Assembly (NCBI GenBank): GCA_963797765.1
Contig: CAWCQU010000003.1
Location: forward strand, 372,001 to 436,000
Source of the DNA: JBGPTK01 sp963797765
GTDB taxonomy: Bacteria; Acidobacteriota; Terriglobia; Acidiferrales; UBA7541
Direction of reading: 5' to 3'
Length of the DNA: 64,000 bases
Within the stretch, counting starts at the first letter, position 1. Every line of letters starts with the position of its first letter. Positions 46,503-54,661 of the stretch are shown piece by piece. The notes beneath the pieces are model-generated. The model was not told the origin of the DNA, made no database searches, and saw nothing but the letters and a program-made list of their open reading frames with translations. A program made the position numbers and the translations under genes.

Positions 46503-46946
46503 ATGAACGTACAAGAACAAATCAAGAAGTATATTACCAGCCAACCGGAGCCAAAACGCAGCGACATGCGAGAGCTGCATCGGCTCACACTTCAAGTGTC
46601 ACCAGAATGCAAATTATGGTTCTTCGATGGCAAAGACAGCAAAAATCATACTGTTTCCAACCCTACGATTGGATATGGATTTCACACAATAAAATATGCC
46701 AATGGAAAAAGTAGAGAGTTTTTTCAAATTGGCGTGAGCGGAAACAAAACCGGAATCTCGGTCTATATTCTTGGTCTCAAAGATAAGAAGTACTTAGCCA
46801 AAACGTATGGAAAAAAACTAGGCAAGGCGAGCGTAACCGGATATTGCATTCGGTTTAAAGCTCTAAAGGATATAAACATCGATACGCTTGAAGCGGCAAT
46901 ACGATATGGGCTTGCAGGCGGGTGGCCCGCTCGTCAGCTGTTCTGA
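46503..46946 (+). CDS. DUF1801 (YdhG-like) protein
   Basis: 147 residues matching the DUF1801/YdhG fold: IKKYITSQPEPKRSDMRELH, ELHRLTLQVSPECKLWFFDG, then FFQIGVSGNKTGISVYILGL and GKASVTGYCIRFKALKDINI. The family is small, cytoplasmic and of unknown function, sometimes described as iron-chaperone-like. Base composition is lower in G+C than the neighbouring metabolic genes, suggesting acquisition. No partner gene is close. Confidence 0.75.
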   Translation: MNVQEQIKKYITSQPEPKRSDMRELHRLTLQVSPECKLWFFDGKDSKNHTVSNPTIGYGFHTIKYANGKSREFFQIGVSGNKTGISVYILGLKDKKYLAKTYGKKLGKASVTGYCIRFKALKDINIDTLEAAIRYGLAGGWPARQLF

Positions 46947-46959
46947 CGTAGTTGAATTT

Positions 46960-47001
46960 GGGTGCCCCATCGCGCCGGATTTGCGCGTGGGGTTCTTGAC
47001 T
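46960..47001. repeat. GGGTGCCCCAT hairpin repeat
   Basis: GGGTGCCCCATCGCGCCGGA, then TTGCGCGTGGGGTTCTTGAC. Same frame as 43403 and 43916; follows the DUF1801 stop closely. Confidence 0.65.
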
Positions 47002-47460
47002 TGGTTTGGTCGAATCCTCTTTTTTATTTTCTCTCCGCTCGCGAATTCCAAAATTTCTTCAATTCATTCCCCTCGGTATAGAACAACGCCAAAACCCACC
47101 GGCGGGTGGCGCACCCTTCGTTTTTAAAGGTGCGGATTTACTTCGATTTCCAGCTTGAAAAAATGTGCGAGAAATTGGAGCACATGCGCGCGAATCCGGG
47201 GAAAAGAAAACTGATGGTTCACGCGAAAGTTTGGCCGTGGAGCAGTTGGTAGTGCTACGCAAAAGGTGAGGAAGGATTGATTCGCATCGATTCCGTTGAT
47301 GAACGAGAGTCGACAAGGATCGAAAAAGAGAAGGAAAAGGAAAAAGAAAAGTCAAAGTCAAGAACCGCACCCTTAAATTCGAAGGGTGCGGCACCCGAAG
47401 CCTTCTCGTCGCTTTAAACCTGTGCCAAACGCCGGAACAACTGCGGAGCAATCCGTTTTC
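47002..47460. other. intergenic region with hairpins and a purine tract
   Basis: No gene is supported. It holds GGCGCACCCTT with AAAGGTGCGG near 47104-47136, CGCACCCTTAAATTCGAAGG with GTGCGGCACC near 47366-47395, and an A/G-only tract (GAAAAAGAGAAGGAAAAGGA, continuing) around 47314-47350. The apparent opposite-strand frame across it is translated repeat. Confidence 0.5.
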
Positions 47461-48702
47461 TTATCGCATAGCTGGAATTTTTTCGCATGCGCCAGAATCC
47501 AAGTCCATCGCAAGGGTGGTGGGTCCGCTTTTGTCTACTATAGAGGCTTTGAAAAACCGAACGTAACGCAAACTCTTCGGTTCAATGGAAAGCTGAATGG
47601 TACCAGTTACACCCTGGCCTGCTGGAAAGCGGTCGTGGGTCTCCCATTTCTTTATATCCTTATCCCAATAATACATAATCTTGTTGGTTCGCACGCCTTT
47701 GAAATACGTTTCAACCTGCATAATTCGGTCGCCTTGGCGCACAACCGCCTGAGCGGCTGGAGACATGGTCATACCTACCAGAGTCGCGTTCATGAAAAAA
47801 ATGTATGGCTCCCGTTGCATTTCCAATATTTGCGCTCGTTCATCTGTGGCCTGTAAGGCGTAGGCCGCAAAGACAAAAAATGTTTCGGAATTGTCTTGTT
47901 CGACGAAGCAGACATAAGCGTCTGGAGGCACTTCATCGAGACCGCCAGCGGCGTACCATTGTTTGTAGTAAGCACGGTTGCTAATGCTCACTGAAGATGC
48001 TGCACTCCCATCCTGCGTTTGCGCTTTGACTGGCTCAGTTTTGTTGGGCAGTGCCTGGAGTTTGGAGAATTTAGGCTGAAGCAGACGTTTCGCATCGTTT
48101 ATGGGGATTGCGAAATTTAAGTTTTCGCCTCCTTGGAGATACAAGGTAGTGATCCCAACCACCTCTCCCGCCATATTGAAAAGAGGCCCGCCGCTGCTAC
48201 CGGGTGAGATGGGTGCCGTAACCTGCAAGAATTTGCCGCCTTTCTCCTCGACTGTTCGGATTCCACTGACTATGCCGTTTGAAACGGTCGATTCGAGAGA
48301 AAGCGGATTACCAATAGCAACGACTTCTTCTCCTACTTGAAGTCGATCCGAATTTCCGAGAGTGAGCGTCCGAAAGTTTTTGCCGTGCGCCTTGATGATG
48401 GCCACATCGCGGGCTTTGTCGGATGCGAGCAATCCATCGACAACAAAGAATGCGCCGTCAGGGAGCTTAACGATGGCGGAACTACCTTCCTCAATGACGT
48501 GATAATTTGTCACGATGATGCCATCGCTGCTTACAACGAAGCCGCTGCCTTGGGCGATAGCGTGACCATCTTTGTCCGACAGAACGATTGATACGATAGC
48601 CCCATTCGCAGCTTTGGCTATCGCTGGTATGTTCTTTCGAGGCGGTGCCGACTGCGCTCCGATAAGGGCTGCGATAACGCCGGATAGAAGCGAGATTTTC
48701 AC
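47461..48702 (-). CDS. secreted or periplasmic trypsin-like serine protease
   Basis: 413 residues. A short hydrophobic N-terminus (ISLLSGVIAALIGAQSAP) suggests export. The DegP-like catalytic domain has the triad His68 (IIVTNYHVIEE), Asp99 (KARDVAIIKA) and Ser170 (ISPGSSGGPLFN). No PDZ domain follows; residues 210-413 form an uncharacterised C-terminal region (VPPDAYVCFVEQDNSETFFV, RYVRFFKASIVDKSGPTTLA). GTG at 48702 overlaps the stop of the 59-residue gene upstream by four bases, so the two are coupled. It is the last gene of a three-gene unit. Confidence 0.88.
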   Translation of the reverse strand: MKISLLSGVIAALIGAQSAPPRKNIPAIAKAANGAIVSIVLSDKDGHAIAQGSGFVVSSDGIIVTNYHVIEEGSSAIVKLPDGAFFVVDGLLASDKARDVAIIKAHGKNFRTLTLGNSDRLQVGEEVVAIGNPLSLESTVSNGIVSGIRTVEEKGGKFLQVTAPISPGSSGGPLFNMAGEVVGITTLYLQGGENLNFAIPINDAKRLLQPKFSKLQALPNKTEPVKAQTQDGSAASSVSISNRAYYKQWYAAGGLDEVPPDAYVCFVEQDNSETFFVFAAYALQATDERAQILEMQREPYIFFMNATLVGMTMSPAAQAVVRQGDRIMQVETYFKGVRTNKIMYYWDKDIKKWETHDRFPAGQGVTGTIQLSIEPKSLRYVRFFKASIVDKSGPTTLAMDLDSGACEKIPAMR

Positions 48703-48878
48703 GTTTCGTTCCGCAGAAGATCGTAAATGTGACGAAGGTCCCGCTCGTCATAGTCCATATAGAATCTGAGTTTGCCTTCCTTCATACAAAATCCAGCTTC
48801 CCCTTCGATTCGCACATGATCACACTCGGTTATCAATTCTGCTTCCTTTCCTTTAAACGGCCCGTCAGGAATAATCAT
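48699..48878 (-). CDS. 59-residue protein coupled to the serine protease
   Basis: A small frame with ATG at 48878, preceded by AAGGAGAAACGGC, a good ribosome-binding site. The protein begins MIIPDGPFKGKEAELITECD and continues with EAGFCMKEGKLRFYMDYDER, ending DLRHIYDLLRNET. It is acidic, with two cysteines and no signal peptide or membrane helix. Its TGA overlaps the protease GTG (GTGA), and it starts 21 bases after the secreted-protein gene. It may be a cytoplasmic partner, regulator or chaperone of the protease; no family is recognised. Confidence 0.75.
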   Translation of the reverse strand: MIIPDGPFKGKEAELITECDHVRIEGEAGFCMKEGKLRFYMDYDERDLRHIYDLLRNET

Positions 48879-48899
48879 GCCGTTTCTCCTTAAAACCTG

Positions 48900-49505
48900 T
48901 TATTGCTTGCAAGACTCCCTCGCGTCTTTGATCTCGTCGCCCGTTGCTTTCTTGCTGACTGTGACGACGTGCACGCCCCCCTCCTGAAGTTTCTGTAGTT
49001 CTTTTCCACTGTATTTCAGCTTGGTATTGTTAAATTTGAAGGAATCAACGTATTCGTACTTCGCCCCACCGCTTGCTGCTCCGGCCGCGAACCCTATTCC
49101 ACCGGTCAACGCTCCGGCAATCATTGAGTTTCGAAACCGATGACCTTCAGCCTGTCTTACAATAAGGCACGATTTCGTTTGGCCGGCGGTTTCTGCCGGG
49201 ATGGTGGGCTTCGACTCTGCCTCAGGAGCCACCGGAGTCGAAGTTGCAGGATTCGGAGTTGCAACCGGCGCGGAAGCAACTGCCACAGGGGCGCTGGCCG
49301 GGACGGTAGCCACCGGAACTGGGTGCGCTTGATCAATCGCTTGCAACGGGGTACCGGCAGGGCGGCAAGCCTTACCATTGATGATCGTTTCGTTGGGGGC
49401 AAGGTAACCACCGCTGCCGCCCAAGTCCCTACATTCAACCATCTGTTGACCGTGGGCCGGGACCGCATAAAGAGCGGCGACAAGCAAGATAGCCAGAGTT
49501 CGCAT
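48900..49505 (-). CDS. secreted Ala/Pro-rich hypothetical protein
   Basis: 201 residues with a clear signal peptide (MRTLAILLVAALYAVPAHGQ). The mature protein has a Cys-containing start (VECRDLGGSGGYLAPNETII), a Pro/Ala/Val-rich low-complexity linker (residues about 60-100), a glycine-rich possible membrane-interacting segment (SMIAGALTGGIGFAAGAASG) and a charged end with a terminal Cys. GGAG precedes the ATG at 49505. It is the first gene of the unit with the 59-residue protein and the protease, and might be a substrate or envelope partner; that is inference. Confidence 0.7.
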   Translation of the reverse strand: MRTLAILLVAALYAVPAHGQQMVECRDLGGSGGYLAPNETIINGKACRPAGTPLQAIDQAHPVPVATVPASAPVAVASAPVATPNPATSTPVAPEAESKPTIPAETAGQTKSCLIVRQAEGHRFRNSMIAGALTGGIGFAAGAASGGAKYEYVDSFKFNNTKLKYSGKELQKLQEGGVHVVTVSKKATGDEIKDARESCKQ

Positions 49506-49633
49506 CGAAGTACTCCTTAGGGCGCAGTAACCTTAGTCTTGACGGTATCAAGTCGGATAGAGGGTCCCCACAGTACTTCGGTACTGTTTGATGCGAATAT
49601 TTCTGGTTAGTAAATACGGCGGGAGGCGGGGTG

Positions 49634-50095
49634 CCCCATGTTTCGCCAGAAACGTGGGGCTTTTGCTCTGCTATTGAATCAAGCGATGAAATCAATCTCG
49701 ATTAACGGTATGCCTGGACCTAACTACGATGAAGGCGGACGGGAACGTCATTCTCCGTCGTTCATGAGTTAGGAGATTGGGATTCCTGCGTGCAAATAAA
49801 AGAACTCGAGTACACGGGGCCGTTATTGATTTGTTCGTTTGGATGGGAGCGTGGGGGAGGAGATGCGCGCTGATCTGAGGCGTTGCATTCTGGACGAGCG
49901 CCATCGGCGCGCCAGAAGTTAGCCCAGTCCCGTAAGGGCTGGGAACAGCCACAAACACGACGTTCAGCGCCGTAGGTGCGACACCGAAGCAAAGATAAAT
50001 TCCGGATCGAATTCCATGCGGTGTTTTTCAGCAGGGCGAGGAATATCCCGCCAAACCGGATCATTGTTGATGCGCTTCTTGCTTCGAACAAAAAA
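49634..50095. repeat. duplicated intergenic block, copy A
   Basis: About 460 bases nearly repeated at 50431-50998. Shared stretches include ACGTGGGGCTTTTGCTCTGC, CTCGATTAACGGT, CCTGGACCTAACTACGAT, AGTTAGGAGATTGGGATTCC, AGAAGTTAGCCCAGTCCCGT, CGCCGTAGGTGCGACACC and CGCCAAACCGGATCATTGTT. Open frames in it differ between copies at non-silent positions and are interrupted, so it is not a maintained gene. The left edge carries the GTGCCCCAT...GTGGGGC hairpin family. Confidence 0.8.
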
Positions 50096-50096
50096 A

Positions 50097-50224
50097 CGGG
50101 CGCGGCTCCCCGATGGAAATCATCGGGGCAAGGAAGCCGGCCCCTACAAAGGACGAGAAAAGCCGGGCGCAGCCCCGATAAAAAGAATCGGGGTGCAAAA
50201 AACGCACAAGCAGCGCCCCTACAC
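50097..50224. repeat. tandem nested GCGCCCCTAC palindromes
   Basis: 50099-50153 reads CGGGCGCGGCTCCCCGATGG...ATCGGGGCAAGGAAGCCGGC, ending CCCCTAC. 50164-50224 reads CGGGCGCAGCCCCGATAAAA through AATCGGGGTGCAAAAAACGC to AAGCAGCGCCCCTAC. Both have an inner CCCCGAT/ATCGGGG hairpin placed within the outer GGGCGC/GCGCCC hairpin. Confidence 0.8.
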
Positions 50225-50430
50225 GTGCAAATTCACGATCATGATTTAGGGTGACTGGAAAGACCCGGGCGAATTGTGACGCACCTCCGGCGCTTGAGAA
50301 TTTCGTGCGCTGGCTACCCCGCCCGCCGTGCGGGCGGGGCTAACTTCTGTCGCGCCTCCAGCGCTTCGGGGACGCGGCTTTCAGACGGGTAGCCGGGGTT
50401 TAAGCGCTCCGGAATTTTCGATTTGCGCGC

Positions 50431-50998
50431 GTGGCGAATGTTTCGCCAGAGACGTGGGGCTTTTGCTCTGCCATTGAATCAAGCGATGGAATCGATCTCG
50501 ATTAACGGTCTGCCTGGACCTAACTACGATTAGGGCGGACGGGAACGTCATTCTTCGTCGTTCACGAGTTAGGAGATTGGGATTCCTGCGCGCGAATGGA
50601 AGAAATCGAGTACACGGGGCCGGCATTGATTTGTTGGTTTGGATGGAGGAGGAGGAGGGGTGGAGTTTGGGTTGTTATGTCGAAGAGATTGCAATCTGGA
50701 AGAGCGCTGGAGGCGCCCCGATCGAAGAAGAAATACGGGAGAAGGACCATCGGGGTGCAAAAATCGCACGTCCCTTCGAAGCTCCCTTCGCGGCTCAGGG
50801 TAAATAGAAGTTAGCCCAGTCCCGTGAGGGCTGGGAATGGTAGCGAAGAAAAGCCCCAGCGCCGTAGGTGCGACACCTGACCAAAGATAAATTCCGGAGC
50901 GAATTGCATTCGGTGCTGTTTCAGCAAGGTCAGAAATATCCTGCCAAACCGGATCATTGTTGATGCGAACCTCGTATCGAACGAAAAAGCCGGGCGCA
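50431..50998. repeat. duplicated intergenic block, copy B, with an inserted palindromic element
   Basis: Matches 49634-50095 over its whole length but is interrupted, near 50725-50805, by GCGCCCCGAT...ATCGGGGTGCAAAAATCGCA and TTCGCGGCTCAGGGTAAAT just before AGAAGTTAGCCCAG. Copy A lacks this insert at the same point. The interruption shows that the nested palindromes arrive as units. Confidence 0.8.
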
Positions 50999-51105
50999 GC
51001 AAGCAGCGCCCCTACAAACGACGAGGCCGACCGGCAACATCGAGGAGAAAAAAACGGGCGCGGCTCCCCGATGGAAATCATCGGGGCAAGGAAGCCGGCC
51101 CCTAG
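50999..51105. repeat. palindromes at the left edge of the insertion sequence
   Basis: AAGCAGCGCCCCTAC ends a simple copy at 51014, followed by CGACCGGCAACATCGAGGAG and a nested copy (51055-51104) that stops at GCCGGCCCCTAG. The last bases, CTAG at 51102-51105, are the left flanking repeat of the IS. Confidence 0.75.
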
Positions 51106-52647
51106 GAGCGCGTCCGAGATTTAGCATTTGAAGGTCTCTCGCCCGGCTCATTGTTGATCAAGGTGGCAAAGGGGCGAACTGATTCTGATCTGCAGCTACT
51201 TCCGTGGACTGCTGAGTGCTTCCATCGCTTCTTTGGGCCGCTCCAGTGACCGATTGCACCGGAAACTGCCGTTCTATCCAGAACAGATCTTGTGAAACTT
51301 CAGAAGATTGTGGGTCATGCAGATCAGAGCCCACTCGCCTCGTACTTTTTCGATCCCACGTAAGAGAAACTGACGGAACCCGCGTGCCTGTTTGATCTGC
51401 CCGAAGACCGGCTCCACGATGAATTTCCGTGTCGCATAGACCGCCGCCCCAACCTTGGTTTCCAGCTTTCGTTCCATGCGCTCGACCCGGCTGGCTTCTC
51501 TCGGTAACGGCCCTCGCTGGCAGGGCTCTCTCCGCTTGACCGTGCTTCTGCTTTCCCGTCGCCACGAATCCTTCCATCCTTTTCCTGGCCAGGTACTTCA
51601 GATTTTCATCCGAGCAATACCCGTTGTCGGCCAGAACTCCTTCCGGTTTCTGTCCGGACTGTTCTTCGATCGCCTCGATCAGCGGCACCATCTGTTGTTT
51701 GTCGTTGGCCGCTTGCGTCACCCTCTGCCCTACGATCAGCTGAAAAACTGGCTCGACCGCGATCTGCGTGTTGTAGCCCTGCAGGAATCCATCCGGCCCC
51801 TTCAGCATCCGCGACTCGGGATCGGTAAAGTTGTATTGCGCCTTCTTTGTCGGCTGGGCTTCCTCCGGATCCTTCCCCTCGCTCTTGGCTTGCTCCCGTG
51901 CTCGCTCTTCCAGCGCTCGCTTGGCTTCCCGGATCCGTGCGATCCGCGTTTCCCGCCGCTGCAACTCTTCGGGTAATTCGTCGCCCCGCCGATCCCGCCC
52001 GTATCGGCTATCCTCTTCTTTGTCCGCCGCCTCGGCTTGGTTCAACAACTTCCGAACTTCCTCCCGCAATCGCTTCTCGGTTTCCTTCATCCGCCCGTAA
52101 CTCATGGCTTTGTGCTTGCTCGCGTTGCCCTTCACCTTGCTCCCGTCCAGTGCCACCCGCCCCAACTTCATCGTCCCGGTCTCTAACGTCAGCCGTAACA
52201 TCTGCTGAAACAGTTCTTCCAGCGCCTTCAAATGAAGCTTCCGAAAATCCGAGATGGTGCGGAAGTCCGGCTGATTCCCCGCTGCCAATACTCGAAAAGC
52301 GACGTCCTCCACCAATCGCTTCTGGATCCTCCGCGACGAAAAGACCCCCACGCAATAACCATAGAGCAGGATCTTGGTCATCATGCGCGGGTGATACGGC
52401 GGCTGGCCCCGATCTTCCTCTTCATACACGCTCTCGATCGCCGAAAGGTCCAGTTGGTCCACCACGTCGGATACGAAATAGGACAGGTGGTCATCCGGCA
52501 ACCACTCACGAAGGCTCGCGGGCAACAGCAAATTCTGTTCTGGAAGGTAGGTGCGGAATGTTTTTGCCATGTTCGAAAAACTGGCACACCCTCCGGTTCT
52601 TGTTCAAGCAAATTCAGCAGAACGGAGTGGAATTCTCGGACACACTC
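51106..52647 (-). mobile_element. IS1182-type insertion sequence
   Basis: 1542 bases bounded by imperfect terminal inverted repeats: the left end reads GAGCGCGTCCGAGATTT and the right end, inverted, GAGTGTGTCCGAGAATT. CTAG is present on both flanks (51102-51105 and 52648-52651) as a four-base target duplication. One transposase gene on the minus strand fills it. It is inserted in a GCGCCCCTA palindrome: joining the flanks gives GGCCCCTAG/GAAGGACGAG, like intact copies near 50150 and 52743. Confidence 0.88.
51274..52570 (-). CDS. IS1182-family DDE transposase, frameshifted near the C-terminus
   Basis: About 432 residues when joined. N-terminal RTYLPEQNLLLPASLREWLP and HPRMMTKILLYGYCVGVFSS; the first catalytic Asp region is LGRVALDGSKVKGNASKHKA, the second VLADNGYCSDENLKYLARK, and the final Glu lies in KFIVEPVFGQIKQARGFRQF, which is in another frame. 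The change occurs near 51508 (ALPARA then PLPREASRVERMERK), so as read the transposase loses its last catalytic residue. Either this copy is inactive or one base is miscalled. The stop of the corrected gene is at 51274. Confidence 0.88.
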
Positions 52648-52651
52648 CTAG

Positions 52652-52845
52652 GAAGGACGAGCCCGACCGACAACATCGAGGAAAAAAAGCCGGGCGCAGC
52701 CCCGATAAAAAGAATCGGGGTGCAAAAAACGCACAAGCAGCGCCCCTACGAAGGACGAGCGCCGACCGGCAACATCGCGGAGAAAAAACTGGGCGCAAAG
52801 GTTTTCAGGGGGTCGCGGCTTTCAGCCGCGACAAAAAAGACCCGG
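52652..52845. repeat. string of palindromic repeats right of the IS
   Basis: After the flank come CGACCGACAACATCGAGG, a nested copy at 52688-52748 identical over about 60 bases to 50164-50224, then CGACCGGCAACATCGCGG and, at 52800-52832, GTTTTCAGGGGGTCGCGGCT with TTCAGCCGCGAC. Two repeat families thus abut each other here. The roughly 150 bases from 52846 to the TPR gene show nothing definite. Confidence 0.75.
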
Positions 52846-52994
52846 CGCGAAGCGATTACCTCGCTGCCGCAGGCGGTTGCAGAGGCATCGCCGCAGCAAC
52901 AGGTCTTTCGCTCCGTTCTTGAATTTCGCGCCAGGCGAGCCATGGTTTCTGAGCCCTGATTCGCATTATCGGGTCACGCTTGAAATGGGCTCGG

Positions 52995-53369
52995 CTAAGA
53001 CTTTGAATCCTTCGGTTTATCTTGCTGGGCTTCGCGCTTTTGATCCTGCAACTGTTTCTTCCAGCCCAGTACACGCGCCTTGTTTCCTGCCTCCTCCGCT
53101 TGCGGGACCAGGCCCTGGCGCTGAAGACAACGCGAAATTGTGGTCCAGGCTAGGATGTCGTCGGGATCGAGTTCGAGGATTCGTTGGGCGGCGGCGATGG
53201 CGTTATCGAAATCGTTTTTGGCGTAATAGGCTTGGGCGAGACCGTGCAGCGCATCGGCGAATTTGGGATCGAGCGCGAGCGCTTGTTGATATTCCGCGAT
53301 GGCTTCGTCGTGCTTGCCTTCGCCGAAGAGATCGACGCCCGTGTAATAGTGGTCTTCCGCTGTCATCAA
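52995..53369 (-). CDS. small TPR-repeat protein
   Basis: 124 residues with about two and a half tetratricopeptide repeats: AEDHYYTGVDLFGEGKHDEA, IAEYQQALALDPKFADALHG, LAQAYYAKNDFDNAIAAAQR and ILELDPDDILAWTTISRCLQ. The end is charged and Lys/Gln-rich. No signal peptide is seen. Such proteins are protein-interaction scaffolds; the partner is unknown. Two adjacent ATGs allow a start at 53369 or 53366. Confidence 0.85.
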   Translation of the reverse strand: MMTAEDHYYTGVDLFGEGKHDEAIAEYQQALALDPKFADALHGLAQAYYAKNDFDNAIAAAQRILELDPDDILAWTTISRCLQRQGLVPQAEEAGNKARVLGWKKQLQDQKREAQQDKPKDSKS

Positions 53370-53418
53370 GTTTCCAAGTTCAATTCACTTCGATTGTGCC
53401 GGGTGGCCGCCGTCGCCT

Positions 53419-53446
53419 TCGTAGGGGCGCTGCTTGCTGCGCCCGT
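53419..53446. repeat. GTAGGGGC-type palindrome
   Basis: TCGTAGGGGCGCTGCTTGCT with GCGCCCG, a simple copy, between the TPR gene and the next small gene. Confidence 0.75.
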
Positions 53447-53547
53447 TCTTCTGGTTCCTTCCGCCCGCAATCCGCCATCCCGAAACAACTGCTGAAATCC
53501 GAAAGTTATTCTATCATTCAGGTCCCTCTGCGGGTGGGGACCGGATC

Positions 53548-53772
53548 ATGTGGAGCGCGTTGCGATATTACTGGATCACGGCGAAAGGATACCGGCTGCG
53601 GCCGTGGGCCAGTCCCTATTTGCAGTGGAGGCTCGAAACATTTTACGGAAAAGAAGCCGCGCATCTTGGACCGGGGCAATTCTTCCGATTGTTGTGGAAA
53701 GAACGCGCGCGCATGAAAAAGTTTCTGGCGTGGGTGGACGAGCGGCGGCGGGAGCAAAGAAAGCACAGTTGA
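53548..53772 (+). CDS. small basic hypothetical protein
   Basis: 74 residues from ATG at 53548: MWSALRYYWITAKGYRLRPW, ASPYLQWRLETFYGKEAAHL, then GQFFRLLWKERARMKKFLAW. It is very rich in Arg, Lys, Trp and Tyr with no signal peptide or membrane helix, suggesting a nucleic-acid-binding or membrane-surface protein. A GGGGA stretch lies 11 bases upstream. No family is recognised. Confidence 0.5.
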   Translation: MWSALRYYWITAKGYRLRPWASPYLQWRLETFYGKEAAHLGPGQFFRLLWKERARMKKFLAWVDERRREQRKHS

Positions 53773-53813
53773 GGAATTTTGTCGATCATGCCGTCCCGGC
53801 GCGCCGATGAATT

Positions 53814-54149
53814 CTAGGATTGCTCGTCAACCAATTCGCGGATGCACAGAAAGAGTTCCTCGCGACTCAGGGCAGTGGTGACAAAGTAGGGTTCCAGGTC
53901 GAGATCGGGGAAACCTTTTCGAGTGACCGCCGCGGCCAGCCATTCCTTCAGCGGCTGCGGATAGCTGCCTCGCAAGTCGCGCAAAACTTCGTAGACAATC
54001 TGATGATCGTGGTCGCGCCAGCGATAGGGGGCGAGCAGCAGGAGTGCGGCGGCGCATTGCGGGTCGCGAGGCGGCAATTGGAGCACGCCGCGCAGCACCA
54101 TCAGTTCCATTTCGGGAATCTGGCGATAATCGAACGAAGGGTCCGTCAC
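53814..54149 (-). CDS. hypothetical protein
   Basis: 111 residues from GTG at 54149. It is mostly helical and acidic (QIPEMELMVLRGVLQLPPRD, WRDHDHQIVYEVLRDLRGSY, LSREELFLCIRELVDEQS) and resembles the N-terminal helical part of replicative-helicase-like proteins in its MELMVLRGVL...HQIVYEVL pattern, but this is weak. It is convergent with the small basic protein. Function unknown. Confidence 0.55.
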   Translation of the reverse strand: MTDPSFDYRQIPEMELMVLRGVLQLPPRDPQCAAALLLLAPYRWRDHDHQIVYEVLRDLRGSYPQPLKEWLAAAVTRKGFPDLDLEPYFVTTALSREELFLCIRELVDEQS

Positions 54150-54249
54150 CCAGGGATTCTATCGGAAAGCGTGCGGTGAAACACGGGATCGCGTTCGGTG
54201 GGCGACGGTGAAACTCTAGGCGGTAAATGGTGAACTTTGCGGCGGTAGA

Positions 54250-54283
54250 AAATGAAAAAGGGCGGGTCTCGGACCCGCCCTTT
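54250..54283 (-). terminator. intrinsic terminator of the PilZ gene
   Basis: AAAGGGCGGGTC (54257-54268) and GACCCGCCCTTT (54272-54283) form a perfect 12-base stem with a three-base loop. On the minus strand it is followed by a T-run (complement of AAAAA at 54255-54259), about 35 bases past the PilZ stop. Confidence 0.85.
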
Positions 54284-54319
54284 CAGCAAATTGACCAGGA
54301 AATTTTCGTCGTTGTCCCG

Positions 54320-54661
54320 CTACGCCGCGGCGGAAGAGCGCGGCCGGATGATATCGTAGCGCTCGATCCGCGAAGCGATACCATACACGGGAGCCCCATT
54401 TTGATTGGTCTCATCCACTCGCAGCACGCGGCCGCTGGCGCGCACCAGCACCTTGAATCCGCGCGTAATTTCCACTGGCAGTGAAAGCGTAATCAAAAGC
54501 TGCGTTCCCGGCGCAAGCGGCTGGTCCAGCTGAAAATAGACGCCGCTGGTTGAAATGTTTTTCACCTTGGCGGAATAGAATTCCGTCGGCTGCGTCTGCG
54601 CCAGGCAGACCATGAGCGGCAGCGAAAGGTCATAACGTTGGGCAATTCTTCGTTCAGTCAT
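54320..54661 (-). CDS. PilZ-domain protein
   Basis: 113 residues consisting of a single PilZ domain: the c-di-GMP-binding RxxxR in RRIAQRYDLSLPLMVCL and the second motif in VKNISTSGVYFQLDQPL. It should act as a cytoplasmic c-di-GMP receptor. It lies downstream of the GGDEF gene 54926-56218 on the same strand, with its own terminator, so enzyme and receptor may work together. Confidence 0.9.
   Translation of the reverse strand: MTERRIAQRYDLSLPLMVCLAQTQPTEFYSAKVKNISTSGVYFQLDQPLAPGTQLLITLSLPVEITRGFKVLVRASGRVLRVDETNQNGAPVYGIASRIERYDIIRPRSSAAA

Noticed and set aside
47314..47350. Purine-only tract as a possible triplex or origin element
   Set aside because: It is short and isolated, with no DnaA-box cluster or partner; too little to support a function.
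49634..50998. CRISPR array
   Set aside because: The repeats are hundreds of bases long, only two in number, and lack unit-length spacers and cas genes.
50569..51081. Minus-strand frame of 170 codons (and neighbours at 49762-50091, 47059-47451)
   Set aside because: They translate dispersed palindromes and the duplicated block; the sequence repeats RFLHPD-type phrases from the repeats and shows no protein constraint between copies.
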